Source: Flexamia atlantica (lineage: Eukaryota > Arthropoda > Insecta > Hemiptera > Cicadellidae). From it: a stretch of DNA of 64,000 bases. Position numbers and translations under genes: made by a program. The DNA lies in assembly GCA_035578135.1 (NCBI GenBank), contig JAQJVK010000006.1, positions 12,305,501 to 12,369,500 on the forward strand, read 5' to 3'. Below the pieces are notes generated by a model. The model was not told where the DNA came from, searched no databases, and was given only the letters and a program-made list of their open reading frames with translations. Positions 8,567 to 21,000 of the stretch are shown in pieces (positions within the stretch are counted from its first letter, which is position 1; each line of letters starts with the position of its first letter).

Positions 8567-8586
8567 GCACGCACGCACGCACGCAC
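8481..8586 (+). repeat. (CA)n then (GCAC)n microsatellite
   Basis: About 40 CA dinucleotides followed by GCAC tetranucleotides. The His-Thr and Arg-Thr ORFs over it are artefacts. Copy B of the host repeat has only a short ACACATATACATATACA tract at the same place, so the array expanded at this locus. Confidence 0.97.
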
Positions 8587-8603
8587 GGACACAAGCATAT
8601 ATA

Positions 8604-9920
8604 CTGTGTGTGTCCCAAAAGTCCTGGAACGGTTTAATATCTTTTAAAGTAAGCCAGATATCAAAACAATATTTTGCATACCTTTTACTACTAAAAAAAA
8701 ACTACTTTTTGATGTATGTGTCATTTCTGCCCCTGCCCCCAAAATTGGATTTTTGGGGGTAGCCCCAAAATTTTAAATGTAAACCCCCATCGTGCAACTG
8801 CTTATTTCAAAGGGCTTGTTAAAAGAAACACATTGCCACAAACCGGAGGTCGATATCATGCTCCAGTCCAAAATGGCAGTCATTCAAAAATTAAAAAAAT
8901 GCTGTCCGTCAATTAAAATTGAGTATTTTCTGTGTTCGGCAATTCACATTTAAATCGAATAAGAACCACCAGAACACATATTAACTACTTAAAAGATACA
9001 AAAATAATAATTTCTTGTTGTCATCATCAAGGCACAACCCTCCAAAATTGTTTTTGGGGGGTGGGGGTTTTTCCAACCAATTCCAATATCAGCTCACATC
9101 GTATGACCACTCGTTTTATTATGCTGGATGAGTAAAGAAAATAAGCCAAAGCTTGTTTTAATGAAATAAAAAAAAATATTTTTGTGGCAAATATTTGGTA
9201 CTTCATTTATGGGGGGTTTTCTTAAAGGTACGCATAGACGACCCTCCGCAGGTATAGACCTTTGCCGCTGAGCCAAAGGTCGCATTAAGGCGGATATCTA
9301 TTAGTATGTTAGTTGACACTAACAAAATTCGTTTATTTATTACAAGTAAGGTAACATTTTTGAAATTTAATCAAAACAAGCTTTGGCATACTTTTTTACT
9401 CAGCAAATTAAAATGAGTGGTCATACGATGTGAGTTGATATTGGAATTGGTTGGACAAACCCCCATACCCCCAAAACCATTTTGGAGGGTTGAGCCTTGA
9501 TGATGACAACAAGAAATTATTATTTTTGTATCTTTTAAGTAGTTAAAATGTGTTCTGGTGGTTCTTATTCGATTTAAATGTGAATTGCCGAACACAGAAA
9601 ATGCTCAATTTTAATTGACGGACAGCATTTTTTAATTTTTGAATGGCTGCCATTTTGGATTGGAGCATGATATCGACCTCCGGTTTGTGGCATTGTGTTT
9701 CTTTTAACAAGCCCTTTAAAATAAACAGTCGCACGATGTGGATTTACATTTAAAATTTTGGGGCTACCTCCCCAAAATCCAACTTTGGGGGCAGGGGCAG
9801 AAATGACACATACATCAAAAAGTAGTTTTTTTTAGTAGTAAAAGGTATGCAAAATATTGTTTTGATATCTGGCTTACTTTAAAAGATATTAAACCGTTCC
9901 GGGACTTTTGGGACACACAG
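8604..9920. mobile_element. 1.3-kb fold-back transposon with about 560-bp arms
   Basis: CTGTGTGTGTCCCAAAAGTC at 8604 pairs with the complementary end at 9920. Arms of about 565 bp (8604-9170 and 9355-9920) are near-identical inverted copies around a unique spacer of about 185 bp (9171-9354). The flanks are TATATA on both sides, consistent with a TA target duplication. Every ORF in one arm has a mirror ORF in the other, so none is likely to be a real gene. Probably a non-autonomous Tc1/mariner-like fold-back. Confidence 0.88.
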
Positions 9921-11611
9921 TATATATGTAGTACATAAAAATTCTAACCTATGGTGTTTTTTGCTTCTGAGGGCCCCAAAACGAAAAGTCATCATAGTTT
10001 TGGACTTAAGTCTTACCATGAGACCTACGGTAACAGCTTTTTTCTCTTCACTAAAATCATCACTTCTAAGTTATAATCATGATGTGAATGTCTAAAAAAA
10101 ACTATTTATCTGGACAATGCTAAACCCCACAGCTTGAAAGGATAGGTGCAAATATAATATATGCACCTATCCTTGTGTTACATTATAACACAAGACACAA
10201 GTACAATTATATCATTTTAATTACTAAATAATAGAAATTTCTACGTTAACAACTATTTACTTTTAGGTTTCCAGTGAACATAGGAAAACCCATATTTACT
10301 TTAAGGCACAATTTCAAACAACAGTTATATTGATTTTTTTCTATAAACATAGTTTTTTTGCCATGGACGATCCTTACAAGTACGGCATATTCCTTAGCAA
10401 TGAAATTCAAAGGGATTCTTTCAGTTAAAGAGGATACTTTGCTATTGACTTCGAAATTCCAAAGCGAGTCTTCCCTTGACAGATATTTCACTTTATTTGT
10501 TTGTTTTAATGTTATTGACATTTATTAAAATCAACTTTCCAAATAAAGCAATTGCTGCATCGTTATTGATTACTTATTGGTTTTACGTTGGGAAATTGTC
10601 TTATATAAATTTTTCGTGACTACATATGAGTAATCCAGACATTTTCAAAGAATAATCTAAGGGTGTACATTAAATGCTAAAACATTTACGAATGAACTTA
10701 TAATTTAAAAAGGTGATTACCAACAATTCGACAATGCTATAGAGAGACAAGAGTGTAATTGGGATTCATTTGCATTAAAAAACTATTTGATTTTGTGACA
10801 GTGAAAGGTTTTATATTATTTTCCCACTTAGAGTGTTAAAGATGTTATTATTTGTATTAGAATGTGAATTATTAAGAGTATAAAACTCACTGTAAATAGC
10901 ATGTGTCATAACAACCAATGAGGGTGGAATTAGTATAAAACGCAAAGAAATCAGAAGGAAAATTTATTTCTTCCATTTCCATTGTACAGGTTTAATGAGT
11001 AGGCTGCTTACCTATTGGCTACCAAACGTTAGATTTATTGGAAATATTGTTTCTCTTCCTTACATATTTTCTTTTAATCGAGGACTGATGTTTGGATAAA
11101 AAACTAATTGACTATAAACAAGCTATATCATAACATTTAATATAAGCAAATTCATTTTAGTATATATGTTTAAATAATTTACATTATCGTCTAATTTGGA
11201 TGAACAAACAAGAGCGTAACGGTTGTATTGTTGACTGTCGGCGATCGCTATAAGATAATTATTCCCTGCATGCGACGCGCACGTCATTGTTGATACCGTA
11301 AATCACAAGCGTATCTGCTGCAGAGCAACTTTGATTGGAAATTGACTGGCAGATGCTTTTACCAACAGAACTCAATAACAATAGATTTTGTTTTTATCAA
11401 GATTAGGTTTATAAGTGATTAAGTTTTTCAAAATTTTAAAAATGAGACCCTAACAAAAGGAGTGTGTATAATCAACGGTTTTTTGCCTTATCTTCTGATA
11501 ATCAATAAACATTATTGTTTTAGGCATTTTGTAGCAAAATTCCCGTTTAATTACATGCTAAAAATTATATCGAAAAATTAATAGCAGTAAATGAATGGAC
11601 CAAACCGATAC

Positions 11612-11725
11612 CTATCGATCCCAATGGCCATCAGGGTGTAGACGGAGACGATGACGGAGGTGTGCTGCATCGCCATCACCACGGGGCAGAACCAGGGCGG
11701 GAACACCCACCGACCCAGCATGAAC
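11612..11725 (-). CDS. Neuropeptide-type GPCR, exon 3 (ECL1, TM3)
   Basis: 114 nt. The acceptor CTGGAG|G at 11725 completes the Leu codon split with exon 2, and the donor GATAG|GTATCG lies after 11612 (phase 2). It encodes LFMLGRWVFPPWFC, in which the Trp of loop 1 and the disulfide cysteine of TM3 are evident. TM3 follows (VIVSVYTLMAIGIDR), ending at the D of the DRY motif, whose R and Y are completed by exon 4. Residues match class-A peptide-receptor consensus throughout. Confidence 0.9.
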   Translation of the reverse strand, partial: VHAGSVGVPALVLPRGDGDAAHLRHRLRLHPDGHWDR

Positions 11726-14685
11726 CTCCAGACAAAATTGTACAAGTAAATGTTTATCTCTACTGACAGCATGAGAATCCAACGATCAGTGTTTTAATTT
11801 GCCTTGTTAAATAATAAATCTAGGCTTATAGCCTCTGGATCGTTATTTAACATCATATTTAATAATGTTAACTTCATATCATCCAAGATTTAATAGTACG
11901 ATCGTAAGGAAATCCTGAAGTACTGATTTGGTGACAAATAATTTAGACTTTTTGTTCAGACAATTCACAATTCGTCAATTCTGTATGTTTTTCTTTGCAC
12001 GGTTTAGAAAGCATCATTTTAAGAAGTCAATGTTCATTGGCTTTTTGAACATATAAAATGAAAGTCTTAAATCAGCAGTGTTTGTTTCAAATCCGTGTTT
12101 TATTATCTTGATATGTTTTCGTATAAATGTTCATCAACATAATTATAATAGAAAAACTGTGACTTTAGTAACACATAAAATTCAACTATAGAAAGAAACA
12201 TTACTGGATAACGTAAGTAATTATTTTAAAAATGTTAATGTTTTAAGGAATACCAATAAATCCAGGTATCTAGGATGACGAATTTGGATTAAGTACAAAA
12301 AATTGTTGATTGGTATATAGTGTACTCCGTTGCTTGCTAAAAATCACACAATTAGTCACCATTACGAAACGAATATTGTGATAACTGAGTACTGTTTTCA
12401 ACAAAATGTTCCTTTAAAAATATCTTCAGAATTATATAGAGTCTTATAAAGACTTACGTAAAAAATCTAAAGATTGTACCCAAAACCCCCATTTTTGATA
12501 AACCCTGTATTCCTCCTCAAGCTAGACTGTAACAACCCTCGGAGACTTTCAGATAGTCGTCAATTTATTTATTACAAACACTTGTGCCTTCCAGCATTAT
12601 TTCCATCAACCACTAATTTACTGTCAAGTTTGACAGCCGCATTATGATGGGACTTAGCTCAAAGGAGTTTGAAGCATTTATTCTCCTAAATTTTGTACAA
12701 TGGGTTTATTAGTTTTTAATTTTAGTAGAATATTTAGACACAAAGGCAGCCAACAACTCCACTACTGATCAACTCTATTTGAGTCAGTTTTTAAATATAC
12801 CAAATTGATAGTTTTTTTATTTTTTTTATTTTAATCAATCTATTCCAGAACTATCACATAAAATTGAAAACAATCTGTCTTTAAGAAGTACAAAAATCGT
12901 ATACGAATTAAAATGTAGACGAATCGTAGTACTAAACGGACTTTACAAAATTAGAATATATAATGCAGCCCTGTAACATTTTTTGATATATATAAACTAA
13001 TATTTAAATACTAATATTTAAATTTTAAATACTAAAACGATACGAAAAAAACGATACGATATTTACGGTACGATATTTAAATTTATCGTTAGTATAAAAA
13101 ATTAAAGTAATTTGTTTTAGATTTTATGATAAAAGAAACTAAACAAAAACTAAACCAGGTTTTGAAAATTATCATAATTTTTACGGTCCGTTTGACTTTC
13201 GACCACATGAAAATGTATTGCAACCCTTCTTTACTCAACCAATCGAATGAATGGAGCCTCTGACACATGTTGAATCTTCAAAGAGATCTCGTCGTCGTCC
13301 TACACCTTATCCTTATACAACTAGGGTAAAAGCTTATTTCATCAGCTTTTTTCTATACTAATGATTCTGGAATAACAAGCAACCAAAACGATAAAGATGT
13401 GTCTTAATTTGGTAAATTTATTTGGTAAATTTTTCATAATTATCTGTATATTATTAATTTATAAACCATTTGGAGATATAAATGAACGAATTCACATGTA
13501 AAAAAGGTTTGAAGAAGCTCGAAATGTCCATGCAGTTTTCTAAAAGTCGTACCTCCTTCGAATAAATTACTTTTGAAGCATAATATATCACATGTTAGAA
13601 AGGCCTAAGCTTTAAATATTTATGTCACATAATAGTTATCGGTGTGTTGAGTGAGTAAAGTACAATATTTTTTCACGAGTGAAAATGTTGGCGCTCCAGC
13701 TTGCCGAGGGCAACAATTTTCACGAGGGAGACAATGCGCTTTGTTCTTGAAATATACACAACATTTTTCCCCCGCCTGCAATAATAAATATCCAATCTTT
13801 AAACATTTATTTCATTATCTGAGTGATTACCAAACAATAAAAATTTTTTTCGATCTACAGTTAGTGCCTGCATCTCAGTAACAGAAACAATTCATGCGCC
13901 AGCAATCAGCTGATTTTTGCAACATTCATATACTACTAATTCTTTTACGTTCTTACAGCCGATTGTTGTCAATGTTATTCTTATGTGATTATTCCTGCCA
14001 CTAAAACAGCTGTTAGTGCCTGCAACCTGTTGAACCTCAACATATTTGCATGTCTGCTTAGAAATTTGAAGGCGCTTGTTTTTTTGCTACTGACATCAAC
14101 GTTATTCTTATGGGTTTACTTTGTCTCCCGTGGGAGACAAAGTAATCAGCTTACTCCGTCTGGGAGAAAAATATTAATTTACTCACTCATCACAAGAAGT
14201 AAAAAGCGTCTAAACATAGCAAGTGGGCGAAAAATATTTTTATGAATGTAAAACGATAAAGGCAAGAGAGCGCTGAACTTATAAATGTTTCCTAACCATA
14301 TGAAGCTTATCATTGATAGTTAAGAGACATCCACTAAGCACTTTGGTTTTTGGCGGATTCTGAATTCCTTTTTGAAATAACTATAGTTCTTTATCTTCAG
14401 TGTAATATTCTTTTATTCTTGGCTCTTGAAGCAATTTTTATTTTTATGCGGTGGAATTATCAATCTTTCAAGATTTAACCTAAATATATAAATACTATGT
14501 TGGAATGCGTCAAATCGGCAATGAAACCAAAGCTCCTCAAACTAAAAAAAATTAATTGAACTGAAAGTGACCTAACAGTCTAAGTAGTTTTACAAATACA
14601 GGAGAAAGAAGTTAATTATGTACTGTCTCGATGAACGTTTTATTAATGATAAAACTATTATGTACAATTTCCCGAAGGTACTTAC
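11726..14685 (-). other. GPCR intron 2
   Basis: About 3 kb of AT-rich DNA. One MITE-like element is recognisable at 13642-14195. 11760-13640 and 14200-14680 show nothing beyond AT-rich low complexity, for example the repeated ATATTTAAAT and ACGATACGA words near 13000-13085. Confidence 0.8.
13642..14195. mobile_element. MITE with about 28-bp TIRs
   Basis: GTGTTGAGTGAGTAAAGTAC at the left end matches the complement of TTTACTCACTCATCACA at the right end, giving a 554-bp element. Internally, GGGAGACAA words occur in opposite orientations, including a near-perfect palindrome CTTTGTCTCCC/GGGAGACAAAG at about 14118-14141. No coding capacity seen; the 76- and 86-aa ORFs inside are not conserved-looking. 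Confidence 0.6.
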
Positions 14686-14775
14686 AGTGTGTATGTGAAA
14701 GGTATGGAAAATATGGCCATTGTGACGTCAGAGACGGCCAAGTTGATGAGAAACGCCCTCAAGTCTCCTGACGAC
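14686..14775 (-). CDS. Neuropeptide-type GPCR, exon 2 (TM2)
   Basis: 90 nt from acceptor GCGTAG|G to donor ACACT|GTAAGT, phase 2 to phase 2. With the bases from exon 1 it reads K|RSSGDLRAFLINLAVSD, then VTMAIFSIPFTYT. This is TM2 with the sodium-site aspartate in LAVSD and the Pro near the extracellular end. The 91-aa ORF that extends upstream runs into intron sequence, so its first 60 residues are not part of the protein. Confidence 0.9.
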
Positions 14776-16546
14776 CTACGCAGATTCACATTTATTGCAG
14801 CAGCATACACAATTTGACAAAGCTCTTTAACTTTCTTAACTCTAGATTGAAAATTATAACGTAGGTCATATCTTGGTGCTCCGAAGTAATACGAAGGACT
14901 AAGAAAGTATGAACAATATTGTAATATGTTTTTTACAAGCTTTTGTTGGTCTCTCATTGTTTCTGTTTATTAAAATGTGTGATTTAATATTATTTTAAGG
15001 CTTAATGTAGAAATATTTTAAAAAAACAATCTTATTTCTAGTGTCGAAAAATCTCTTATTGTTCTTTATGAAAGAGTGAAATATTTCAGAATTTAAAAGA
15101 ATGATTACTTTTTCCAGAAGAAGTTAAACTAATAAACCGCTACATGTAACTGTATTTTGCGACCTTTAGTTGCACTAAGAAAGTGAACTGAATAGATCAC
15201 CCAGTATAAGGTTTGTAACCATAAAAATATTTTAAAAGCCTTACATGAAAATCCCAGGAAATCTTTATCCCAGCAACAGCGTTTTATAATTAAATGTCAG
15301 CTGAGTCAGCCCCTTACAAGACGTCGCTCATATAAAAACTAAATTATCCTGGATAATTTATAACTGAACCTTAATCTGCATGCACAGAAATAATATGAAT
15401 AAAATTATGAATACAAAATAAATTTGTTAATTATGACATTCAAATTTATTAGTGTCTTGAAATTGAGCGTCAAATGTTTATCGAAAGATATTCATATATA
15501 AATAACTAACTCATTTGACAGAATAAATATTTTTTTTTCGAATTCAGTCATGAGTATTGCATAAGAATTCCCGATTTCAATGGAAGTCAAATTAATAAAG
15601 CAAAGCTTGGGAAGAAAATTCATCAAATAATCCATTATTTTTACCTTGTAGTATATTAAAAATTCGTACAGGAATAAATAAAATCATACGCTCCAAGTTT
15701 CAATCACAGAAATTGTAAAATATATATTAGTGAGAGAAATATATGAATCGACTGCAATAACAGCAGATGCGGTTCGACCCACACTGTAAATTGATGGTTT
15801 CCTCAGTTTGTTTCCGCTCTACAGTAAATGGAATATTAATTGTAAATTACGCTTCTGATATTTAGCTTGTTCCACCCAAATGCTGCATACAATTACATAT
15901 GCATATGTATTAAGCTAAATGGTAAATAGCTTTTACAAAATTATGAAAATAAGTCTAAAAACCTATAAAAACTATTATGTTGTGTTTTGATTAATATTAA
16001 AAAAAAACTGATTAAAACTGAACCAACCTAAAAAGCAATCTTTCACTCGTTTGTAACTATAAAAGACAACATAAATATTTCACTCATTTGTTTTCCACAC
16101 AAATACATGTTGATGGTTATAAACCAGGAATCGTCTATATTTAAATAAATGAATACATACATACATACATACATATACAATGTACATATTGTTGAGTAGG
16201 GTAAACGCAAAAACTACAGAACCGACTAAGTTAAAAGTTTAAAAAAGGTATATCTTCAACCGCAGCAATGGATAGGCCTAATCGTGTCCATAAAATCCAT
16301 TCGGGCTTCACTCTGGGTTAATATAGATGTATAATTTCTTTCACAGGAACAGGATCAAATCATGCATTTGTCTAGCTTGTAGCCTGGAATTTAATGTAAT
16401 CTGCCACAAATTTAAAATTATTTTTTGTTGCAAGATTTCTACACGTTTTTACAAACTACGTGTTAAATAAAAGGTCTTAATGTATAAAAGCGATTTTATT
16501 ATTTCGCTTTAATATAAACCAGGTTGTAGGAGCGAGTAATAAATAC
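14776..16546 (-). other. GPCR intron 1
   Basis: About 1.8 kb, AT-rich. A (CATA)n tract lies near 16158-16175. No other feature seen. Confidence 0.8.
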
Positions 16547-16731
16547 CTTTTGCCGAAGGTGAGGATGGCGATGACGGTGAGGTTGCCGCCGAGACTGAGG
16601 CAGGCGGTGAGGGAGAACAGCACGACCAGGCAGACCTGCACGCCGCCGTCCACGGCCTCCAGGCTCGGGTAGTCGATGTCCGCCGTCTCGTTCGTCTGGT
16701 TAAGGCCCCCGTCTGCGTCTACCTCCTCCAT
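16547..16731 (-). CDS. Neuropeptide-type GPCR, exon 1 (N-terminus, TM1)
   Basis: 61 codons plus 2 nt, ending CAAAAG|GTATTT. I chose the ATG at 16731 (GAAGCAATGG) because the same frame has a stop shortly upstream. A splice acceptor (CGATTAG|ACC, about 16751) just upstream could instead mean more N-terminal coding sequence. The extracellular N-terminus is acidic and has overlapping N-glycosylation sites (NQT, NET). No signal peptide is seen. TM1 runs VCLVVLFSLTACLSLGGNLT, with the GN motif of class A. Confidence 0.85.
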
Positions 16732-19700
16732 TGCTTCCTCCAAAAGGTCTAATCGAAATTATATCTTGCTGTAGCGAACTGGTGAATTTCAAATATAATA
16801 TTTTGATGTCCCCTTAAAATATTTTAAGAAACAAGTTCAATTTACATCTTCAATTATTCTTAATAAATAGGAGAATTGGGTCTAAAATAGATAATTGAAC
16901 AAAACAGCTGGTTACTCTTTTACTTAACATGTTTAACATGAAATTGATTGTTATGGTGGATTTTACTCGAAGTGTTCATATTTCAGCATGATTATTTCAA
17001 CATTCCACAAAAAAGATTTTTTCCAGGAAAACCTATGAGAGCCGGGTTTTTCAGGAGAAACCCTAAATAAAAAAGGCTAACATAATAAGTTTAATCGAAG
17101 AAATAAATATTTAAAAATTAAGTGGAATATTAAGTGTGAGCTATTAATTAGGTCAACCTTGTTGAGTAATAGGTTTACCGTTTTCCACATTTCGGACCAA
17201 TGGACCACGCGATTAACTCAGATTCCAAACTGTTCATTTTGCTAAAACCAGTACTTGTCACATATTTTATTAATTCTATATTCATATTAATTGGTTCCTT
17301 ACGTAATGCGTAATTTTTGATATGTAATAGTCATAATAAATTTAATAAATAAAGAGTAGAAAAGAACGATTACTGAACAAAAACTACCTTGACCATATCC
17401 GACATCGTTATTTTAGTTACCGTGCATGGGTTAGGGTAAGTATCATCAGTGTACGGATAGATCAGGTGTAATCACATTACATAGAACAGGTGTTATTTTT
17501 AATGCGGACTGGAAAAAGTCCATTTCTTGAAAATATTTGGTTTTCACTGCAGTTTAATGTTCATTTTCATGTGAATGTTGATTGTGCCATCTCGGTTCTT
17601 ATATAGCAGGTTATCCGAATTTAATCTATATATTTGTTTCTGGGTGCTCCAACAATAAGGGGAAGATGAAAGAAGAACAATATGAAGAAGGTGGGTACTC
17701 CACCTCTCATTCCGTTTTCCTTTTGCGATGCTCTCGCGAGAGTTATTGATTGTAGTAAAGTAATGCAAGATGACAATTTTATATTTTGAAGACATGTTCG
17801 TATTATTTAAAACTTAAATCTTTCTTCACACTGACGCTTTATTGTAGCCCTCGGCAAAAGATAATAATGTAGCCTCTGTCCTTTTCAAGATCAAAAATTC
17901 TGGTTTTCCTTCCCTAAGGGAAACTGGATTGAAAATGCCTTTGTCCTTGATTGTATCTGCACTCAGGTTCAAAAGGTCAAACCTTTCGGCAAGCTCAAAA
18001 AAATATTTGAAGCCAAGACATCTTTTCAACAGCCACTCCTTCTCTGGAGATTTGGCCATGAACTGGGCTACGCGTCACCAGCAGTGAGATATTTGATTTT
18101 GTAGGTTCATAGTCAACATTTCGTCGTTTTAGAAATGCAACACTTTTGAGATGTTCAGAAAGATTAATGTTATTTTTTCAGTTTTACACCATTGTTCATT
18201 AAGTATTACTTCAAAGAAAACTATTCTTGTTAAGTTTGGTAGCTCCTATGAGTAGGCAATCAAAATGTCACCTCCTAAATGTGAAGGTGAAGGGAAGGTG
18301 TGTTAAGTAAATTTATCACATTCTTCATTGTACCCGTTTTTTAAAATATGAGGTTGAAGGATGGATACTGTAATGGGAATAAAACATAATTTCTTAACTT
18401 TTTTCAATCGTTCAAGGATTATGGATACTTTTTTAACGTTTAAAACAAAATTATTACCAGTTGACTAAAAAATGCAATAGGACAGCAAAATAAGTTAATG
18501 TGAAAATCCGCTTTTTTCATCCTACGCTGTTGAGATCCCTTCGGTAAGCTAAGGCCTTTCCCTCCAGCTTCGGCATGTCCCTCCAGCCTTTCTGTCTTGG
18601 AGTTGATTCGTGATATCAAGAGTTCAAATCCCAAAAAAAGTTTTAAAGCAATTTAAAACACCTCTTACAGTCTACTACACAACAAGTGAATATTGCATCC
18701 TAGCTCATTTTCCGACCAGAGCCCCATTTGGCTGACAAATTGAGCCGACATAGGCAAGTTTGATTTATTCTCCCTCAGACTGATTTAAAAAAAATTAAAT
18801 GCAGATCTGCTATTTGATTGACAACGTAAAACTTTTTATTAATACTATTTATGTGGTAGCAAAGAGAAAGTTTTAGCGAATTTCCCCTAGAGGGAAGAAG
18901 CCTAATAGGTTAATATTTGGCTTCTTTCTTTGGCTTATGCAACCATGATAACTTAAAAGTAAATTTAAATTCAGTAATTTTTTGGGGCGCCCAGTAGCTA
19001 AAAGCACCATTAGTCCGATTGATATATATGTGGGTGTGTCCGTAAGCATAACTTTAAAATAATAGACTGATCTTTACAAAATGTGATACAGACGTGTAAA
19101 TTTAAATTACTAAAGGTTCGGACCAGCCCAACGGATAATCGGAAGTGAGGGTAAGAAGGGGTCAAACCCCTAAAAAGATGTTCTTTATTTATTTTCACAT
19201 TAAAACCCTCAAAATAATTAAATTTTAGTTTGCACATTTGTATCTTTACACAGTCTCTCTTGGTTACTGAGAGACTGAGAGTGGTGAAAACTGTAAATAG
19301 GTGTTTCTTATTAGGGATTAACCTCCGCACTATTGAGTACCACGTTCATAGGACCGTCCTCATAATAAGACTAGTTCGTAAAGTGTAAACCAAGCAAATT
19401 TGTGATTCGGATTCCACTTTAAAATGTAGGTCCCTTAGTTGTCATTGTCTGATCGCCTATTAAATAACAGTCCTGCCTAAGGAAATGTCGGCCTTAGACA
19501 GTAACAACTAACAAGACTACAGTATCGCGCCACAGTCATCTTACAATCATCATTCACTCATATTCGCCTTAAAATACACCTTACTGGCGGTCGGCGTCTA
19601 ATATGGTAATAATAATAACAACATATTCCGAATGTTAACATTTTGGAAAATAAATTTAACATTTCCCTTATTTCTGAACATATAAAACTTTGTTTATGGC

Positions 19701-19750
19701 TTCATATAGTTAATATCTACAATTTAGTTGCTAAAAATCTCCAATTTTTA
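16732..19750. other. Upstream flank of the GPCR coding region
   Basis: This stretch should contain the receptor's 5' UTR or further upstream introns, but no TATA/Inr pair or untranslated exon can be assigned. Apart from the small minus-strand ORF at 17826-18059 it appears non-coding. Confidence 0.5.
17826..18059 (-). CDS. Unidentified 77-aa ORF
   Basis: ATG to TGA on the minus strand, with protein-like composition (LAERFDLLNLSADTIKDKG, then PVSLREGKPEFLILKRTEAT). It lacks the Phe/Lys/Ile/Asn bias of chance ORFs nearby. Two other minus-strand ORFs lie close by (18440-18634 and 17544-17795), and they could be pieces of one decayed gene or retrocopy. No domain recognised and no clear splice sites. 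It may be chance. Confidence 0.25.
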   Translation of the reverse strand: MAKSPEKEWLLKRCLGFKYFFELAERFDLLNLSADTIKDKGIFNPVSLREGKPEFLILKRTEATLLSFAEGYNKASV

Positions 19751-19754
19751 TATT

Positions 19755-20048
19755 TCCGTGGCAGCAAACCTGCATACTAATTCCCTATGTTATCCTTATG
19801 AGAATTAAAAAAACATACATTAATTCTTATCTTGATTAAACTTGGTTTATCGCTTCTTCCAGTTAAGATGAACTAGATATTGAATCAAAATCACCCAATA
19901 TTTACATACCTCTTGCAGCAAACCTGCATAATTATTCCCCATGCTATTCTTATAAAGATTACACAAACATTTCTAATCTCGCTCACGTTAGATTGAAATG
20001 ATTTTTACGCCTATAAAATTCGCTGACTTACAGATCTGCCGCAACGGA
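19755..20048 (-). mobile_element. Two 'GCAGCA' family MITEs in tandem
   Basis: A diverged unit at 19755-19900 (GGCAGCAAACCTGCATAC...) is followed by a clearer one at about 19905-20048, which is the inverted equivalent of the copies at 7742 and 29388: CTTGCAGCAAACCTGCATAA at one end, TCTGCCGCAACGG at the other, with the shared AGCGAGATT and AATTCGCTGA motifs in complement. Confidence 0.55.
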
Positions 20049-20542
20049 TGTGTCTTGCGTTTCGAATGTATATTTTTGTAAATATTTTGAAAATGTCATG
20101 TATTTCTTTTGATGAAGGCTTCTAATTACTAAATTAGAAAAATTATACGATTGGGAATAACTAAGCATCATAAATAAACAATCGTGAGCTAAGTTTAAAA
20201 ATTAAAAAATTCACAATTCTAAGCTGAAAACCCATAGAGACATCCTGTGGCTTGCAATTGAAAGGTCACAATTGAATCAAGCTGACAATTTTACACTCCT
20301 CGCCACTGAAATTTCATTACGATATAGCAGTGTGTTGATCCAACAACGGTTTTTATTTGTTTCACCGAAATGCTTGATCACTTATAGTATTGAAAAGGTT
20401 CTTGGATTGGTTGTTGTTATGATAATCACATGACATATATAATTATATTTTGTAAACATACCACTCATACAGAATATCATGAAGTCTGTGAACTCAAGTT
20501 TTAGATATCTTAGTTTTCTTATATTAAAGTTGGATCTACTAT

Positions 20543-21000
20543 ACAGGGTGTCCGGAAATTATGGTAACATATTTTAATATTTGGTTGTAGAGTTGAAATA
20601 AGGAAAAAATATTTAAACACCGGTTCTAAAGTGTTTGTTTTTCTGTCTGTGTGTGTTTTTTTACATATTTAATTGTATCTCACGAACCTCTTGACGTATA
20701 AACTTCAAACACGACTTGGTGCATAAATGACCACTATTAAGGACTATTTTTCTACGGAATATCAAATTTATACTTTGTAGTATTTGTAAAAGGCGACGGT
20801 TTTTAGTTTTTAAAGCTAAACTAGTTATTGTCCATCGATATTTGACGTTATTTTTTACTCTATAGGAAGTATCCCCAACAATAAAATGTTCATATCGTTC
20901 CCAGTGTTGCAATATGCAGCACACAACTTTACTTTTTATAATCTTATGCTGGTCTTGATTTCCAAATATTAATATGAAACTGCACGGGACAGGCAATTTC
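20543..21000 (+). mobile_element. Partial TIR element, 'ACAGGGTGTCCGG' end
   Basis: TACAGGGTGTCCGGAAATTA at 20543 is a typical insect Tc1/mariner-type end, but no matching right TIR was found. The right border given is a guess, placed where the AT-rich background resumes. The 111-aa minus ORF lies within and is probably not a gene. Confidence 0.3.

Larger units (their letters stand above)
8345..10045 (+). repeat. Dispersed repeat copy A (split by a fold-back element)
   Basis: 8345-8480 (CTTCCGATGG...GGGCTGGTTTACGAA...AATTTCACTAAGCTCGGAC) and 9960-10045 (AAAGTCATCATAG...TTACCATGAGACCTACGG) are the left and right parts of one repeat. The contiguous copy is at 29645-29945. The two halves are separated by the microsatellite and the 8604-9920 element. 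Confidence 0.7.
7313..11611 (-). other. GPCR intron 3
   Basis: About 4.3 kb. It contains two MITEs (7742-7888 and about 7900-8170), a dispersed repeat split by a 1.3-kb fold-back element (8345-10045), a CA/GCAC microsatellite, and a pair of back-to-back hairpins at about 10137-10196. 10200-11575 shows no recognisable feature. Confidence 0.8.

Noticed and set aside
8342..8647. His-Thr repeat ORFs (101 and 60 aa)
   Set aside because: Translation of the CA and GCAC microsatellite; no coding context.
8716..9734. Mirror ORFs with the same MFGNSHLNRIRTTRTH start on both strands
   Set aside because: They arise from the two inverted arms of the fold-back element; no independent gene.
14776..14957. 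N-terminal extension of the TM2 exon ORF
   Set aside because: Lies upstream of a phase-compatible acceptor (GCGTAG) and lacks receptor character.
16732..16743. Upstream start codon for the receptor at 16743
   Set aside because: That codon is TTG, not ATG; the first ATG of the frame is at 16731.
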